A stretch of 64,000 nt of DNA from Sphingobacteriia bacterium (GTDB lineage Bacteria; Pseudomonadota; Alphaproteobacteria; Rickettsiales; 33-17): NCBI GenBank assembly GCA_017304685.1, contig JAFKLR010000004.1, forward strand, positions 310,001 through 374,000, in the 5' to 3' direction. The notes below the pieces were generated by a model, which worked only from the letters and a program-made list of their open reading frames with translations, ran no database searches and was not told the DNA's origin. A program made the translations under genes and the position numbers. Of the stretch, positions 34,301 through 42,421 are shown piece after piece. The first letter of the stretch is position 1; each line of letters begins with the position of its first letter.

Positions 34301-36071
34301 TGAAAGAAAACGCTTATTTACAACCCCAGGTACTACTTGGGCAGATTATAATGCTGATCTTATATCAAAAGGTGGAAGAATTTTTGAACGTAAAGCAAAA
34401 GAATTAAAGTTAACGCCTGAAATACAAGAAGCTCTTAATATTACAGAAGATGTCATTTCACCAGATAATTTAATTAAAGCCATTTTAACTGCACCAGTAG
34501 ATTTATTGTGGAACGGTGGTATTGGTACTTACGTAAAAGCTAAAGAAGAACATCCTGAGCATGTGGGTGATAAAGCAAACGACAGTGTAAGGGTTAATGG
34601 TGAAGAATTAAAATGCAAAATTGTCGGCGAAGGCGGCAATTTAGGGTTTACACAGCGCGGTCGTATTGAATATGCATTAAATGGCGGTAGAATAAATACT
34701 GACGCTATTGATAATTCAGCAGGTGTTGATTGTTCTGATCATGAAGTAAATATTAAAATAGCCTTTAATTTACTTATGCGTTCAGGTAAAGTTTCAGAAC
34801 AACAAAGAAATACAATGCTTGAAAGCATGACTGATGAAGTAAGTAAATTAGTACTTGCCGATAACCGAGCGCAAAGTTTAGCGGTTTCAATTGAACAAAG
34901 CCAAGCACCTAATTTAGTCAATGAGCATGGAATATTAATTAACTTACTTGAAAAAGAAGGTTTATTAGATAGAGCAATTGAATTTTTACCAAGCCACCAA
35001 GAAATTGAACTTAGAGGCGCAAATAAAATAGGCTTAACAAGGCCAGAAATTTCTATACTTCTTTCATATAGTAAAATTTCTTTTTATAACAAAATTTTAA
35101 AATCAAAGTTACCGGATGATAATTATTTTGATTCATATTTACTTGATTATTTCCCTATTCAAATGAAGGAGAAATTTAAAAGTGATTTAGTAAATCATCC
35201 ATTAAGAAGAGAAATTATTTCAACAGTTATTATTAATACAATTATCAATAGAGTTGGAGTAAGTTTTACTCATATTACTCTTGAGGAAGCTGGATGTGAA
35301 CCAAAGCAATTTGCAGAAGCTTTTGTTGCAAGTTGCCAAATATTCGGTATTGATGAATTATGGAGTGAGGTTGAAAACTTACCATTTAATCATAATTTAT
35401 TGCTACAAAAAAATACCATGTTTAAAACCATGCAAAAATTAATGCAAAATTCAATTTTATGGTTAATTAAAAACATACCTAAAAATTATTCTATTGATGA
35501 TATGGTAAGAGATTATTCTGTAGCATTTAATGAATTTAAGAAGAGCTTTATTGAAGGGCATAACACATATATTTTTGAATTATATAAATCAGAATTACAA
35601 AAATTCTTAGATTTAGGTATTGATAAAGAATTAGCAACAAAAATTGCAGAAGTAGAGATTCTTGCTATCAGCTTTAACATTGTTAAATTTGCTAAACTTA
35701 GCGGCTTAAATTTAGCAGAAGCTACTCAAATTTACTTTAATATTGATGAAGCAATTGAATTTGTATGGTTAAAAGAAACCGTACTTACTCTTTCAACTAC
35801 TTCTTATTGGCAACGTACAGCCCTTAAAAATTTGATTGAAGAGCTTGATAATTTACAAGTGGCGATGTGTATTAGTGTTAATCAGCAACAGCAAAAATTT
35901 AGTGATTTAGATAAATTTAATAATTGGCTCATGAGTAATGAAATTAGCATTCAACGTTACCATGAATTTATTAGCCAAATTAAACGCGAACATAAATTAG
36001 AAGAATTAGCGGTATTTGCTGTAGCTTTAAATAGAATTAAATATTTATTTGATATTAAATGTGTTAATTAG
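31335..36071 (+). CDS. Large NAD-specific glutamate dehydrogenase (GDH-180 class)
   Basis: This protein of 1578 residues belongs to the large NAD-glutamate dehydrogenases, which deaminate glutamate to 2-oxoglutarate and ammonia and feed amino acids into the TCA cycle. The N-terminal ~700 residues are the ACT-like regulatory part ('[21 protein letters not shown]' near 94-114). The catalytic core has '[46 protein letters not shown]' near 770-815 and '[16 protein letters not shown]' near 946-961. The C-terminal region is helical. No frameshift was seen. Rickettsiales rely on host amino acids, and this enzyme fits glutamate as a main carbon source. It is transcribed alone from a divergent promoter. 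Confidence 0.96.
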   Translation: [1578 protein letters not shown]

Positions 36072-36090
36072 AGATTAGCGCATTTAATAA

Positions 36091-36269
36091 TTACAAACTC
36101 GTTGTTCGGATAAAAGAAGATATTATCAGAATTAATTTATATTGAATAATTTTAGATAAATTATGTGCTTCGCTCGCAACTTCGTTAATATCCCCAATAA
36201 TATTATTTACTTCTTGTTTTTAGCTGGTTGAATTATATTTTTACAGAAAGCAAATCTTATTTTAGGCAT
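36091..36269 (-). pseudogene. Probable frameshifted remnant of a small gene
   Basis: On the minus strand an ATG at 36269, with a GGG before it, opens a 20-codon frame ('MPKIRFAFCKNIIQPAKN') that stops in an A-rich run. Shifting the frame by one base there continues into 42 codons ('NNIIGDINEVASEAHNLSK' and onward) to the stop at 36091. Joined, they would give a 60-residue protein of ordinary composition. I do not recognise it. The rest of this 520-bp gap (36072-36591) is very AT-rich, with no clear gene, RNA or terminator; a short plus-strand frame in it has no support. Confidence 0.3.
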
Positions 36270-36591
36270 AATAAATCCCTAATTAAGTGGTTAATTATGT
36301 AAGATGTGTTATTAAAATATATATACAAGATATTTTTAAAAATAATAATAGTAATGTAAGTATTTCTATAGCATTCCAAACATACGATAATTATCGCGTT
36401 TTTATATTCAAATTTGATTTATGGTTTTTAATAATAGAAGCTATTAACATTATGAGTAACATTTTTTGCTTATTTTAAAAATTATATTGATTAGATTGTC
36501 GCTTTATCTTACTAGCTTATATGTGTAGGTCTAAATAATAAATAAAAAGCGGAGTGATAAAATAAATTACTAAAATGTAGAAGCTTAAAAA

Positions 36592-37164
36592 TTACTTACA
36601 TTTAAAGTTAATTATGTCAATAAAGCGATGTTGAATATGATTTAAATGTTTATCTTCGGAAAATAACCAGCCTAAAAATATTTTCTCAGGAGTAGTAGAA
36701 TTTTTATATTCCCAAATTCCCACCAGAAGCATATGATTTTCAAATTTTCTTGATGGCATATAGCAATTATATGCAATAATTTCATAATTTTTAAAATTAC
36801 TCTTATTTAAAAGCTTTAATTCTACATTGGTAGTTTTAGTTGAAACCTTATCTAAAATAGTTATTTCAACGTTTTCTGCTTTTTTATAAGTGATTTGATC
36901 TTTAGGTTTGTTTTCCTCATCTAAAAGCTCGCCTAGTTCATCTTTTGTATCATTAGGGTTAACTATAAGAGTCTTATCACCTTCTTTAGAAGCTTTTTCT
37001 AATGGTGTAGAAATAATTGCATCTCGTTTTAACGAAGGTGATTCTTTTAGTTCTTCAACAAGGAGATTATCTAATTCTTTTTTTTCTTCAGCAAAACTAG
37101 AATGAGAAATGGCAGTAAGCAAAATTAATAAGAATAATTTTATCATTTTTTTATTATAAAACAT
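36592..37164 (-). CDS. DUF2155 family exported protein
   Basis: The 190 residues start with a signal peptide (hydrophobic 8-21, cleavage near 'SSFA'). The N-terminal half of the mature protein is charged and low in complexity (about 25-95). The C-terminal half matches DUF2155: 'ILDKVSTKTTNVELKL' near 102-117, a central Cys in 'AYNCYMPSR', 'KIFLGWLFSEDKHLNHIQH' and a final 'FIDIINFKCK' with the second conserved Cys. The family is found in alphaproteobacteria, often beside the NDUFA12-like gene, as here with MlaD between. The function is unknown; the two Cys residues probably pair in the periplasm. Confidence 0.82.
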   Translation of the reverse strand: MFYNKKMIKLFLLILLTAISHSSFAEEKKELDNLLVEELKESPSLKRDAIISTPLEKASKEGDKTLIVNPNDTKDELGELLDEENKPKDQITYKKAENVEITILDKVSTKTTNVELKLLNKSNFKNYEIIAYNCYMPSRKFENHMLLVGIWEYKNSTTPEKIFLGWLFSEDKHLNHIQHRFIDIINFKCK

Positions 37165-37169
37165 ATAAG

Positions 37170-37664
37170 CTATTTTACTTCTTCTTTAGCTTCTGAAGTA
37201 TTACCTTTCTCTTCTTTCTTATCTTCTTTTGAGAAAATCATTTTACCAATTAAAGATTCTAAGCTTACAGCTGACTGAGTATATTTAAGTTCACCATTTT
37301 CTTTAATCATAGTATCTTCAGCGCCAGGAGCAATAGAAACGTATTTTTCTCCAAGTAATCCGTCACTTGTAATAGCAGCGCTACTATCAGATGGAATTTT
37401 TACACTTTTTCTAATATTAAAATGAACAATCGCTTGATAAGTATTAGGATCTAATTGTTTATCAATAACTTCCCCAACTTTAATACCACCAATTTTAATT
37501 TCGCTTCCGGTATTAATACCATCTATATGGTCAAATTTTGCAATTATAGTATATGATTCTTCAGAAGAAACTTTCTCAGCTTTATTATATGCAAAATAAA
37601 GGAAAAAAAGTGCGAAGAATATTATTAAAAATCCTACTAGTGTTTCAAAATTTGATTTGTTCAT
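37170..37664 (-). CDS. mlaD: MlaD-like MCE protein (phospholipid transport)
   Basis: MlaD is the inner-membrane-anchored, hexameric MCE protein that holds phospholipid for transport across the periplasm. The ATG at 37664 gives 164 residues beginning with a short tail and one transmembrane helix (about 8-26), as in known MlaD; the frame opens upstream, inside the NDUFA12-like gene. The MCE domain is seen in 'YTIIAKFDHIDGINTGSEIKIGGIKVGEVI' near 37-66, 'SAAITSDGLLGEKYVSIAPG' near 99-118. The last 20 residues are Glu/Lys-rich. It starts 10 bp after the NDUFA12-like stop. MlaE is encoded 11 kb away on the same strand. Confidence 0.92.
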   Translation of the reverse strand: MNKSNFETLVGFLIIFFALFFLYFAYNKAEKVSSEESYTIIAKFDHIDGINTGSEIKIGGIKVGEVIDKQLDPNTYQAIVHFNIRKSVKIPSDSSAAITSDGLLGEKYVSIAPGAEDTMIKENGELKYTQSAVSLESLIGKMIFSKEDKKEEKGNTSEAKEEVK

Positions 37665-37674
37665 TATTAAATTC

Positions 37675-38025
37675 TCATTCAGGTTGCCAAGATGAATAAT
37701 CACCGGTTGCTTTGCTTCTCTTACCTCCAGCATGTAGATGCCCTTTTGGAAGGTAAGCTTCATTTGTGCCGGTTAAATTAGGAAGATAATCACTCTGCCA
37801 ATGATATTTATCATTATGTTTTGGAAGTTCATCACTTGTATAATGTAACCAAGCATGCCATAGAGGAGGAACTTTTGATGGCTCATTTAAGCCTTTATAC
37901 CAAATAGCTCTTTTATGGCGGTTGTCATTATTTTTAGATTTTGAAATATAATACTTATTCCCAAATTGGTCTTCACCAACTTTTTTATAAAATAACAATA
38001 AAGATAATTTGGTACTTATGGACAT
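37675..38025 (-). CDS. NDUFA12/B17.2-like complex I accessory protein
   Basis: The 116-residue protein follows the NDUFA12 family, an accessory subunit of mitochondrial complex I with homologues in alphaproteobacteria: 'VGEDQFGNKYYISK' near 16-29, 'RAIWYKGLNEPSKVPPLWHAWLHYTSDE' near 39-66, and 'YLPNLTGTNEAYLPKGH' near 80-96. It is soluble and probably binds the peripheral arm of NADH dehydrogenase. It is the first gene of a minus-strand set with mlaD and DUF2155. A strong bidirectional terminator lies between it and the rpmG gene upstream. Confidence 0.92.
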   Translation of the reverse strand: MSISTKLSLLLFYKKVGEDQFGNKYYISKSKNNDNRHKRAIWYKGLNEPSKVPPLWHAWLHYTSDELPKHNDKYHWQSDYLPNLTGTNEAYLPKGHLHAGGKRSKATGDYSSWQPE

Positions 38026-38085
38026 TTTTATAATTTATTATGTTAATTATAATAATTTATAAAACATATTGTTTTTAATTTCCAT

Positions 38086-38114
38086 AAAAAAAGCGGCCTT
38101 AAGCCGCTTTTTTT
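38086..38114 (-). terminator. Bidirectional terminator after rpmG
   Basis: Seven A residues, GCGGC, a 5-nt loop, GCCGC and seven T residues form a perfect symmetrical hairpin. It can end transcripts from either side. On the minus strand it ends the rpmG message, and the first two bases of the rpmG stop complement (38113-38114) fall in it. It separates rpmG from the NDUFA12-like operon. Confidence 0.9.
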
Positions 38115-38277
38115 ATATTTTTTCTTCTTTAAATTGAACTCTCTTACGAACTACAGGGTCGTATTTCATGAAAGAAAGTTTCTTTGTAAGCTTTCTTGGG
38201 TTTTTCTTTTTAACATAAAAATAGCCTGTGTTGGCAGTGCTAACCAGCCTAATCAATATAGTTGCTTTTTTTGCCAT
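38113..38277 (-). CDS. rpmG: 50S ribosomal protein L33
   Basis: This 54-residue protein is L33 of the large ribosomal subunit. It starts '[20 protein letters not shown]' and has 'YVKKKNPRK' at 21-29 and '[18 protein letters not shown]' at 34-51, the bacterial L33 pattern without zinc-binding cysteines. It is of normal length. The gene is short and lies in a gap between larger genes, but it is supported by a consensus promoter upstream and a strong terminator downstream, so it forms its own transcript. Confidence 0.95.
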   Translation of the reverse strand: MAKKATILIRLVSTANTGYFYVKKKNPRKLTKKLSFMKYDPVVRKRVQFKEEKI

Positions 38278-38308
38278 GATGAATTTCCTAATTTAATTTA
38301 TGAACTTT

Positions 38309-38336
38309 TTTATATTGAATTATGAGTAAATGTCAA
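38309..38336 (-). promoter_or_regulatory. Promoter of rpmG
   Basis: On the minus strand a perfect TTGACA (38336-38331) is followed by 16 bp and TATAAA (38314-38309). The rpmG ATG begins at 38277, about 25 bases after the expected transcription start. Confidence 0.75.
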
Positions 38337-38393
38337 GAAAAAGTCTAAAAAATAAAGTCTCAAATAATATAAGTGTTTGATTTTAATAAATAA

Positions 38394-39302
38394 TTATAAA
38401 ATAGTAGGTTTACTACTTTCCTGATTTTTTATTATTATCAACGCAAAAACAGTGTAACCAATAGCTAAAATTATAAATAATTGATTTTCAATTCCAAGTA
38501 CATCAGGAATTAATAAATTTTGTTTAGCTAAAAAATAACTGAGAAATATAACAGAATTAAAAATAAACAAATATACAATAGCAGGGGTTAGAGCAACTGA
38601 GCAAACTCTTATAATTTGAGAAAAATTTAGTCTAATTTTCATTACTAATAATGTTAAAGTAGCTAAAACTACTGTAAGGAAAAGCTTAGAATATATAATT
38701 AATATATGAATTAAAATTGCGGTTAAACAAAAGGTTACAAAGGAAGAAACTGAAAAATTATGAAATTTTTTAATTAAATCCATAATTTCTTTATAATTTA
38801 TAATCATATCCTGCTTTTCAAGATTACGTTGGTCTAAAAGCACATTATTAAAAAAGATAATTTTATCTCTATTAATTACCAAAGGTGTTTGAGATTGAAT
38901 AGAGGGATTACGGGAAGTGTCAATTCTTATAAAATCAGTATTATTAATGTCTGATTTTATGTTAATTGGTTGGTCTTCATTTGCAGAGATTTGACCCTTT
39001 TCAATTTTTATTTCAGGTAATTTGGTTATAAGATCATGTAAAATTTCTGCTTGCCTAAATTCAGGAGAATTATCATTTATTGCACGATTTTCACTTAATT
39101 GAATAATATTACCAAGAATATCGTATGTATCGTCGAGAAGTGAAATTGCTATAAATAAAGAAGGCAAGCTGCTTAGCAAGGAAATAACAAAAAGATATTT
39201 TTGACCATAACCTTTCCATTTATATATAACATCGAGATAAAGTTGTTTTGAGAAAAAGGTTCGTTTAGCTATAGCGTATAAAGATCTTAAAATGTAAAGC
39301 AT
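38394..39302 (-). CDS. DUF1189 family membrane protein
   Basis: The 302 residues have one transmembrane helix near 36-57, a hydrophilic extracytoplasmic region (about 58-180) and a cluster of three or four hydrophobic helices (about 180-295). 'LPEIKIEKGQISANEDQPINI' near 94-114, then 'DFIRIDTS', is the mark of DUF1189, a family of unknown function. The gene stands alone with its own AT-rich gaps, and its upstream gap is shared with the divergent tkt operon. Confidence 0.75.
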   Translation of the reverse strand: MLYILRSLYAIAKRTFFSKQLYLDVIYKWKGYGQKYLFVISLLSSLPSLFIAISLLDDTYDILGNIIQLSENRAINDNSPEFRQAEILHDLITKLPEIKIEKGQISANEDQPINIKSDINNTDFIRIDTSRNPSIQSQTPLVINRDKIIFFNNVLLDQRNLEKQDMIINYKEIMDLIKKFHNFSVSSFVTFCLTAILIHILIIYSKLFLTVVLATLTLLVMKIRLNFSQIIRVCSVALTPAIVYLFIFNSVIFLSYFLAKQNLLIPDVLGIENQLFIILAIGYTVFALIIIKNQESSKPTIL

Positions 39303-39425
39303 ATGTTAATATTTTAGGTTATTTTATATAATTAATATTAAAACTATTTCTTGTAAATATCTTATTAATATAGTACACTTCCGACGATTATACAAATTCT
39401 TTGTTACATAACCTCGAGGACTCTA

Positions 39426-41417
39426 GTGATCGACTTAAATAACAAATACCGGTCCATGGCTAATGCTATACGGTTTTTGTCAATGGACGCTGTAGAAAAG
39501 GCTAAATCTGGTCATCCAGGAATGCCAATGGGAATGGCTGATATTGCAATCGTATTATTTAGTGAATTTTTAAATTTTAATCCACAGCAACCGAATTGGC
39601 TTAATCGTGATCGTTTTATACTCTCAAACGGGCACGGGTCAATGCTGCAATATGCATTATTACATTTGTTTGGATATGATTTAAGTATTGAAGATATTAA
39701 AGATTTTAGACAATTAGGTTCAAAAACTCCTGGTCATCCTGAATATGGTCATACTATAGGTGTAGAAACTACCACCGGGCCATTAGGTCAAGGAGTTGCC
39801 AATGCAGTAGGAATGGCAATAGCTGCTAAAAAACTACAATCTGAAATAGGCGCTGACTTACTTAACAATAAAATTTATGTATTTGTAGGTGATGGATGCT
39901 TAATGGAAGGAATTACTCATGAAGCTATTTCTCTTGCAGGTCATTTAAATTTAAATAATTTAGTTGTTATTTTTGATGACAACAGCATTTCGATTGATGG
40001 AAATACTGAACTGTCAGCTTCCGAAAATTATATTGAAACTTTTAAAGCTTGTAGTTTTGATACGAATTCGATTAATGGCCATGATTATGATGAGATAAGA
40101 GCAGCAATTTTTAGAGCTAACAAATCAGAGAAACCATATTTCATTGCTGCAAAAACAATAATAGGTTTTGGGGCTCCTAATAAAGCTGGTAGTGAAGCTG
40201 CTCATGGTGCGCCACTCGGTGAAGATGAAATTACAAAAACCAGAGAAAAGCTAGGTTGGCCTCATAATAAATTTGAAGTACCAAAAGAAGTTTATTCTTA
40301 TTTCAATGATGTAGTAAGTAAAAAAGTTAAAATTTACGATGAATGGGCAAATAAATTAAATTTATCTTCAAATAAAATTAAAGATTTAATTAAAAATATT
40401 GAGAATAAATACTATTTAAAAAATTTAGATAAAGCTCTTAAAGAAGCTAAAGACTTTATTCAAAATAACAAAAAACCAGAAGCTACTCGTAAATCTTCAG
40501 GAAATATTTTAAATATTTTAGGCAAACACCTTATAAATTTAGTTGGAGGATCTGCTGATCTTACAATTTCTAATGAAACAAAACCTGGATATTTTAAGCC
40601 TATAACTAAAAACGATTTTTCCGGTAAATATGTTTACTATGGTGTAAGAGAACATGCGATGGGCGCCATAATGAATGGAATGACGCTTTTTGGGAATATC
40701 ATTCCTTATGCAGGTACTTTCTTAACATTCTCAGATTATATGAAACCTGCTATAAGACTTGCTTCTCTCATGAAGCTAAAAGTAATATATGTTTTCACTC
40801 ATGATTCAATAGGGCTTGGCGAAGATGGCCCTACGCATCAACCTGTAGAACATTTAGCTTCACTTAGAGCCATACCTAATTTACAAGTTCTAAGGCCTTG
40901 TGATGCAACTGAAACTTTAGAAGCATGGGAACTTGCATTAAAATATGAAGGTCCAACAGCTTTAATTTTAACTCGTCAAAATCTTGAACCATTAAGAGAT
41001 AGTAGTGAAAACAATTTATCTAGTAATGGTGGATACATAATTCGTGGAAATAATGAAGCAACAAAAGTAACTCTTTTTGCGACAGGCTCAGAAGTAGAAA
41101 TTGCAGTTAAAGTTCATGAAAATTTAAGTAAAAAAGGAATTTCTTCAAAAGTATTTTCACTACCTTGTATTGAAAAATTTGTAGAAAATAGTGAGTTATA
41201 TAAACAAGTTTTAAATGAGAAAAACTTAAAAATAGGTATTGAAGCCGCTATAAAATTCGGTTGGGAAAGATTAATTGGGACAGATGGAATTTTTGTAGGG
41301 GTTGAAAGTTTTGGTGCATCAGGACCATATAAAGAACTTTATGAACATTATGGAATTGCCCCAGAAAAAATTATTGAAAAAATTGAACGTAAACTTAAGG
41401 AAATGGACGTAGGATGA
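39426..41417 (+). CDS. tkt: Transketolase
   Basis: Transketolase moves two-carbon ketol units between sugar phosphates in the non-oxidative pentose phosphate pathway, with ThDP. The 663 residues show 'MANAIRFLSMDAVEKAKSGHPGMPMGMADI', 'DRFILSNGHGSMLQYALLHL', the ThDP motif 'VGDGCLMEGI' through 'DNNS'-like 'DDNSISIDG', and 'THDSIGLGEDGPTHQPVEHL'. The start is GTG at 39426, with GAGGA at 39415-39419 as ribosome site; no ATG fits better. It opens an operon with gap and pgk. The upstream gap (39303-39425) is AT-rich and holds no clear -35/-10 pair. Confidence 0.96.
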   Translation: MIDLNNKYRSMANAIRFLSMDAVEKAKSGHPGMPMGMADIAIVLFSEFLNFNPQQPNWLNRDRFILSNGHGSMLQYALLHLFGYDLSIEDIKDFRQLGSKTPGHPEYGHTIGVETTTGPLGQGVANAVGMAIAAKKLQSEIGADLLNNKIYVFVGDGCLMEGITHEAISLAGHLNLNNLVVIFDDNSISIDGNTELSASENYIETFKACSFDTNSINGHDYDEIRAAIFRANKSEKPYFIAAKTIIGFGAPNKAGSEAAHGAPLGEDEITKTREKLGWPHNKFEVPKEVYSYFNDVVSKKVKIYDEWANKLNLSSNKIKDLIKNIENKYYLKNLDKALKEAKDFIQNNKKPEATRKSSGNILNILGKHLINLVGGSADLTISNETKPGYFKPITKNDFSGKYVYYGVREHAMGAIMNGMTLFGNIIPYAGTFLTFSDYMKPAIRLASLMKLKVIYVFTHDSIGLGEDGPTHQPVEHLASLRAIPNLQVLRPCDATETLEAWELALKYEGPTALILTRQNLEPLRDSSENNLSSNGGYIIRGNNEATKVTLFATGSEVEIAVKVHENLSKKGISSKVFSLPCIEKFVENSELYKQVLNEKNLKIGIEAAIKFGWERLIGTDGIFVGVESFGASGPYKELYEHYGIAPEKIIEKIERKLKEMDVG

Positions 41418-42421
41418 TCAGAATAGGGATTAATGGTCTTGGTAGAATTGGCAGATGTATTATAAGAGCTATAAACGAATATAATTATAAAGATATAGAA
41501 ATAGTGGCAGTTAATGGCCCTGCAGATATTAACGATCACGCTCATTTGATTAAATATGACTCAGTTCATGGCGTTTTCAATGAAGAAGTTAAAGTTGATA
41601 ATGATACTTTAATTGTTGGTCGCCATAAAATGAGATTAACTAGAGAAAGAGATATCAGTAAACTTGATTGGGCAAAATATGGTGTTGATATAGTCCTTGA
41701 ATGTACTGGAAAATTTAATAAACGTGATGAAGCTGCAAAACATTTAGATTATGGCGCTAAAAAAGTTTTAGTATCAGCCCCATGTGAAAGTGCGGATTCA
41801 ACTATAGTATATGGCGTAAACCATGACAAATTACTACCTTCACATAAAGTAGTTTCAATTGGTTCTTGTACAACTAATTGTTTAGGGCCAGTTGCCAAAG
41901 TTTTGCATGAAACGATAGGTATTGAAAGTGGATTTATGACCACAATTCACTCATATACTAACGACCAAAATATATTAGACGGAAGTCATAAAGATTTAAG
42001 AAGGGCACGTGCAGGTGCAGTTTCCATGGTACCAACAACAACAGGCGCCGCAAAAGCAATAGGTCTTGTTATACCTGAACTTGCAGGTAAACTCGGTGGA
42101 TCATCTGTAAGAGTTCCAACTCCTAACGTTTCATTAGTTGACTTATGTTTTAATGCAAGCCGTGAAACTACTAAAGAAGAAATAAATGAAATTTTAAGTA
42201 ATGCTGCGAATAACTATATGAAAGGGGTTTTAGCAGTTACAAATAAGCCACTTGTATCAATTGATTTTAATCATGATTCACATAGCTCTACAGCTGACTT
42301 ATTAGAAACATATGTTACAAATAAAAAATTCTGCCGTGTAGTTAGTTGGTACGATAATGAATGGGGTTTCTCAGTAAGAATGCTTGACGTTACAAGGCTT
42401 CTTGCAAAAGGAGGCTTCTAG
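41414..42421 (+). CDS. gap: Glyceraldehyde-3-phosphate dehydrogenase
   Basis: GAPDH interconverts glyceraldehyde-3-phosphate and 1,3-bisphosphoglycerate. The 335 residues have the Rossmann motif 'INGLGRIGR' at 6-14, catalytic Cys152 in 'SIGSCTTNCLGPV' with its His partner further on ('TIHSYTNDQ'), and a C-terminal 'SWYDNEWGFSVRM'. After the second strand the sequence reads Val-Asn-Gly-Pro where NAD-specific enzymes usually have Asn-Asp, so cofactor preference is not certain. It overlaps tkt by 4 bp. It can run in either glycolysis or gluconeogenesis. Confidence 0.96.
   Translation: MIRIGINGLGRIGRCIIRAINEYNYKDIEIVAVNGPADINDHAHLIKYDSVHGVFNEEVKVDNDTLIVGRHKMRLTRERDISKLDWAKYGVDIVLECTGKFNKRDEAAKHLDYGAKKVLVSAPCESADSTIVYGVNHDKLLPSHKVVSIGSCTTNCLGPVAKVLHETIGIESGFMTTIHSYTNDQNILDGSHKDLRRARAGAVSMVPTTTGAAKAIGLVIPELAGKLGGSSVRVPTPNVSLVDLCFNASRETTKEEINEILSNAANNYMKGVLAVTNKPLVSIDFNHDSHSSTADLLETYVTNKKFCRVVSWYDNEWGFSVRMLDVTRLLAKGGF

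Noticed and set aside
36287..36478. 63-codon plus-strand frame in the 520-bp gap
   Set aside because: No ribosome site, no family resemblance and very AT-rich composition; it also overlaps no conserved feature.
38134..38325. 63-codon plus-strand frame
   Set aside because: It is antisense to rpmG, which is clearly recognisable as L33 with its own promoter and terminator.
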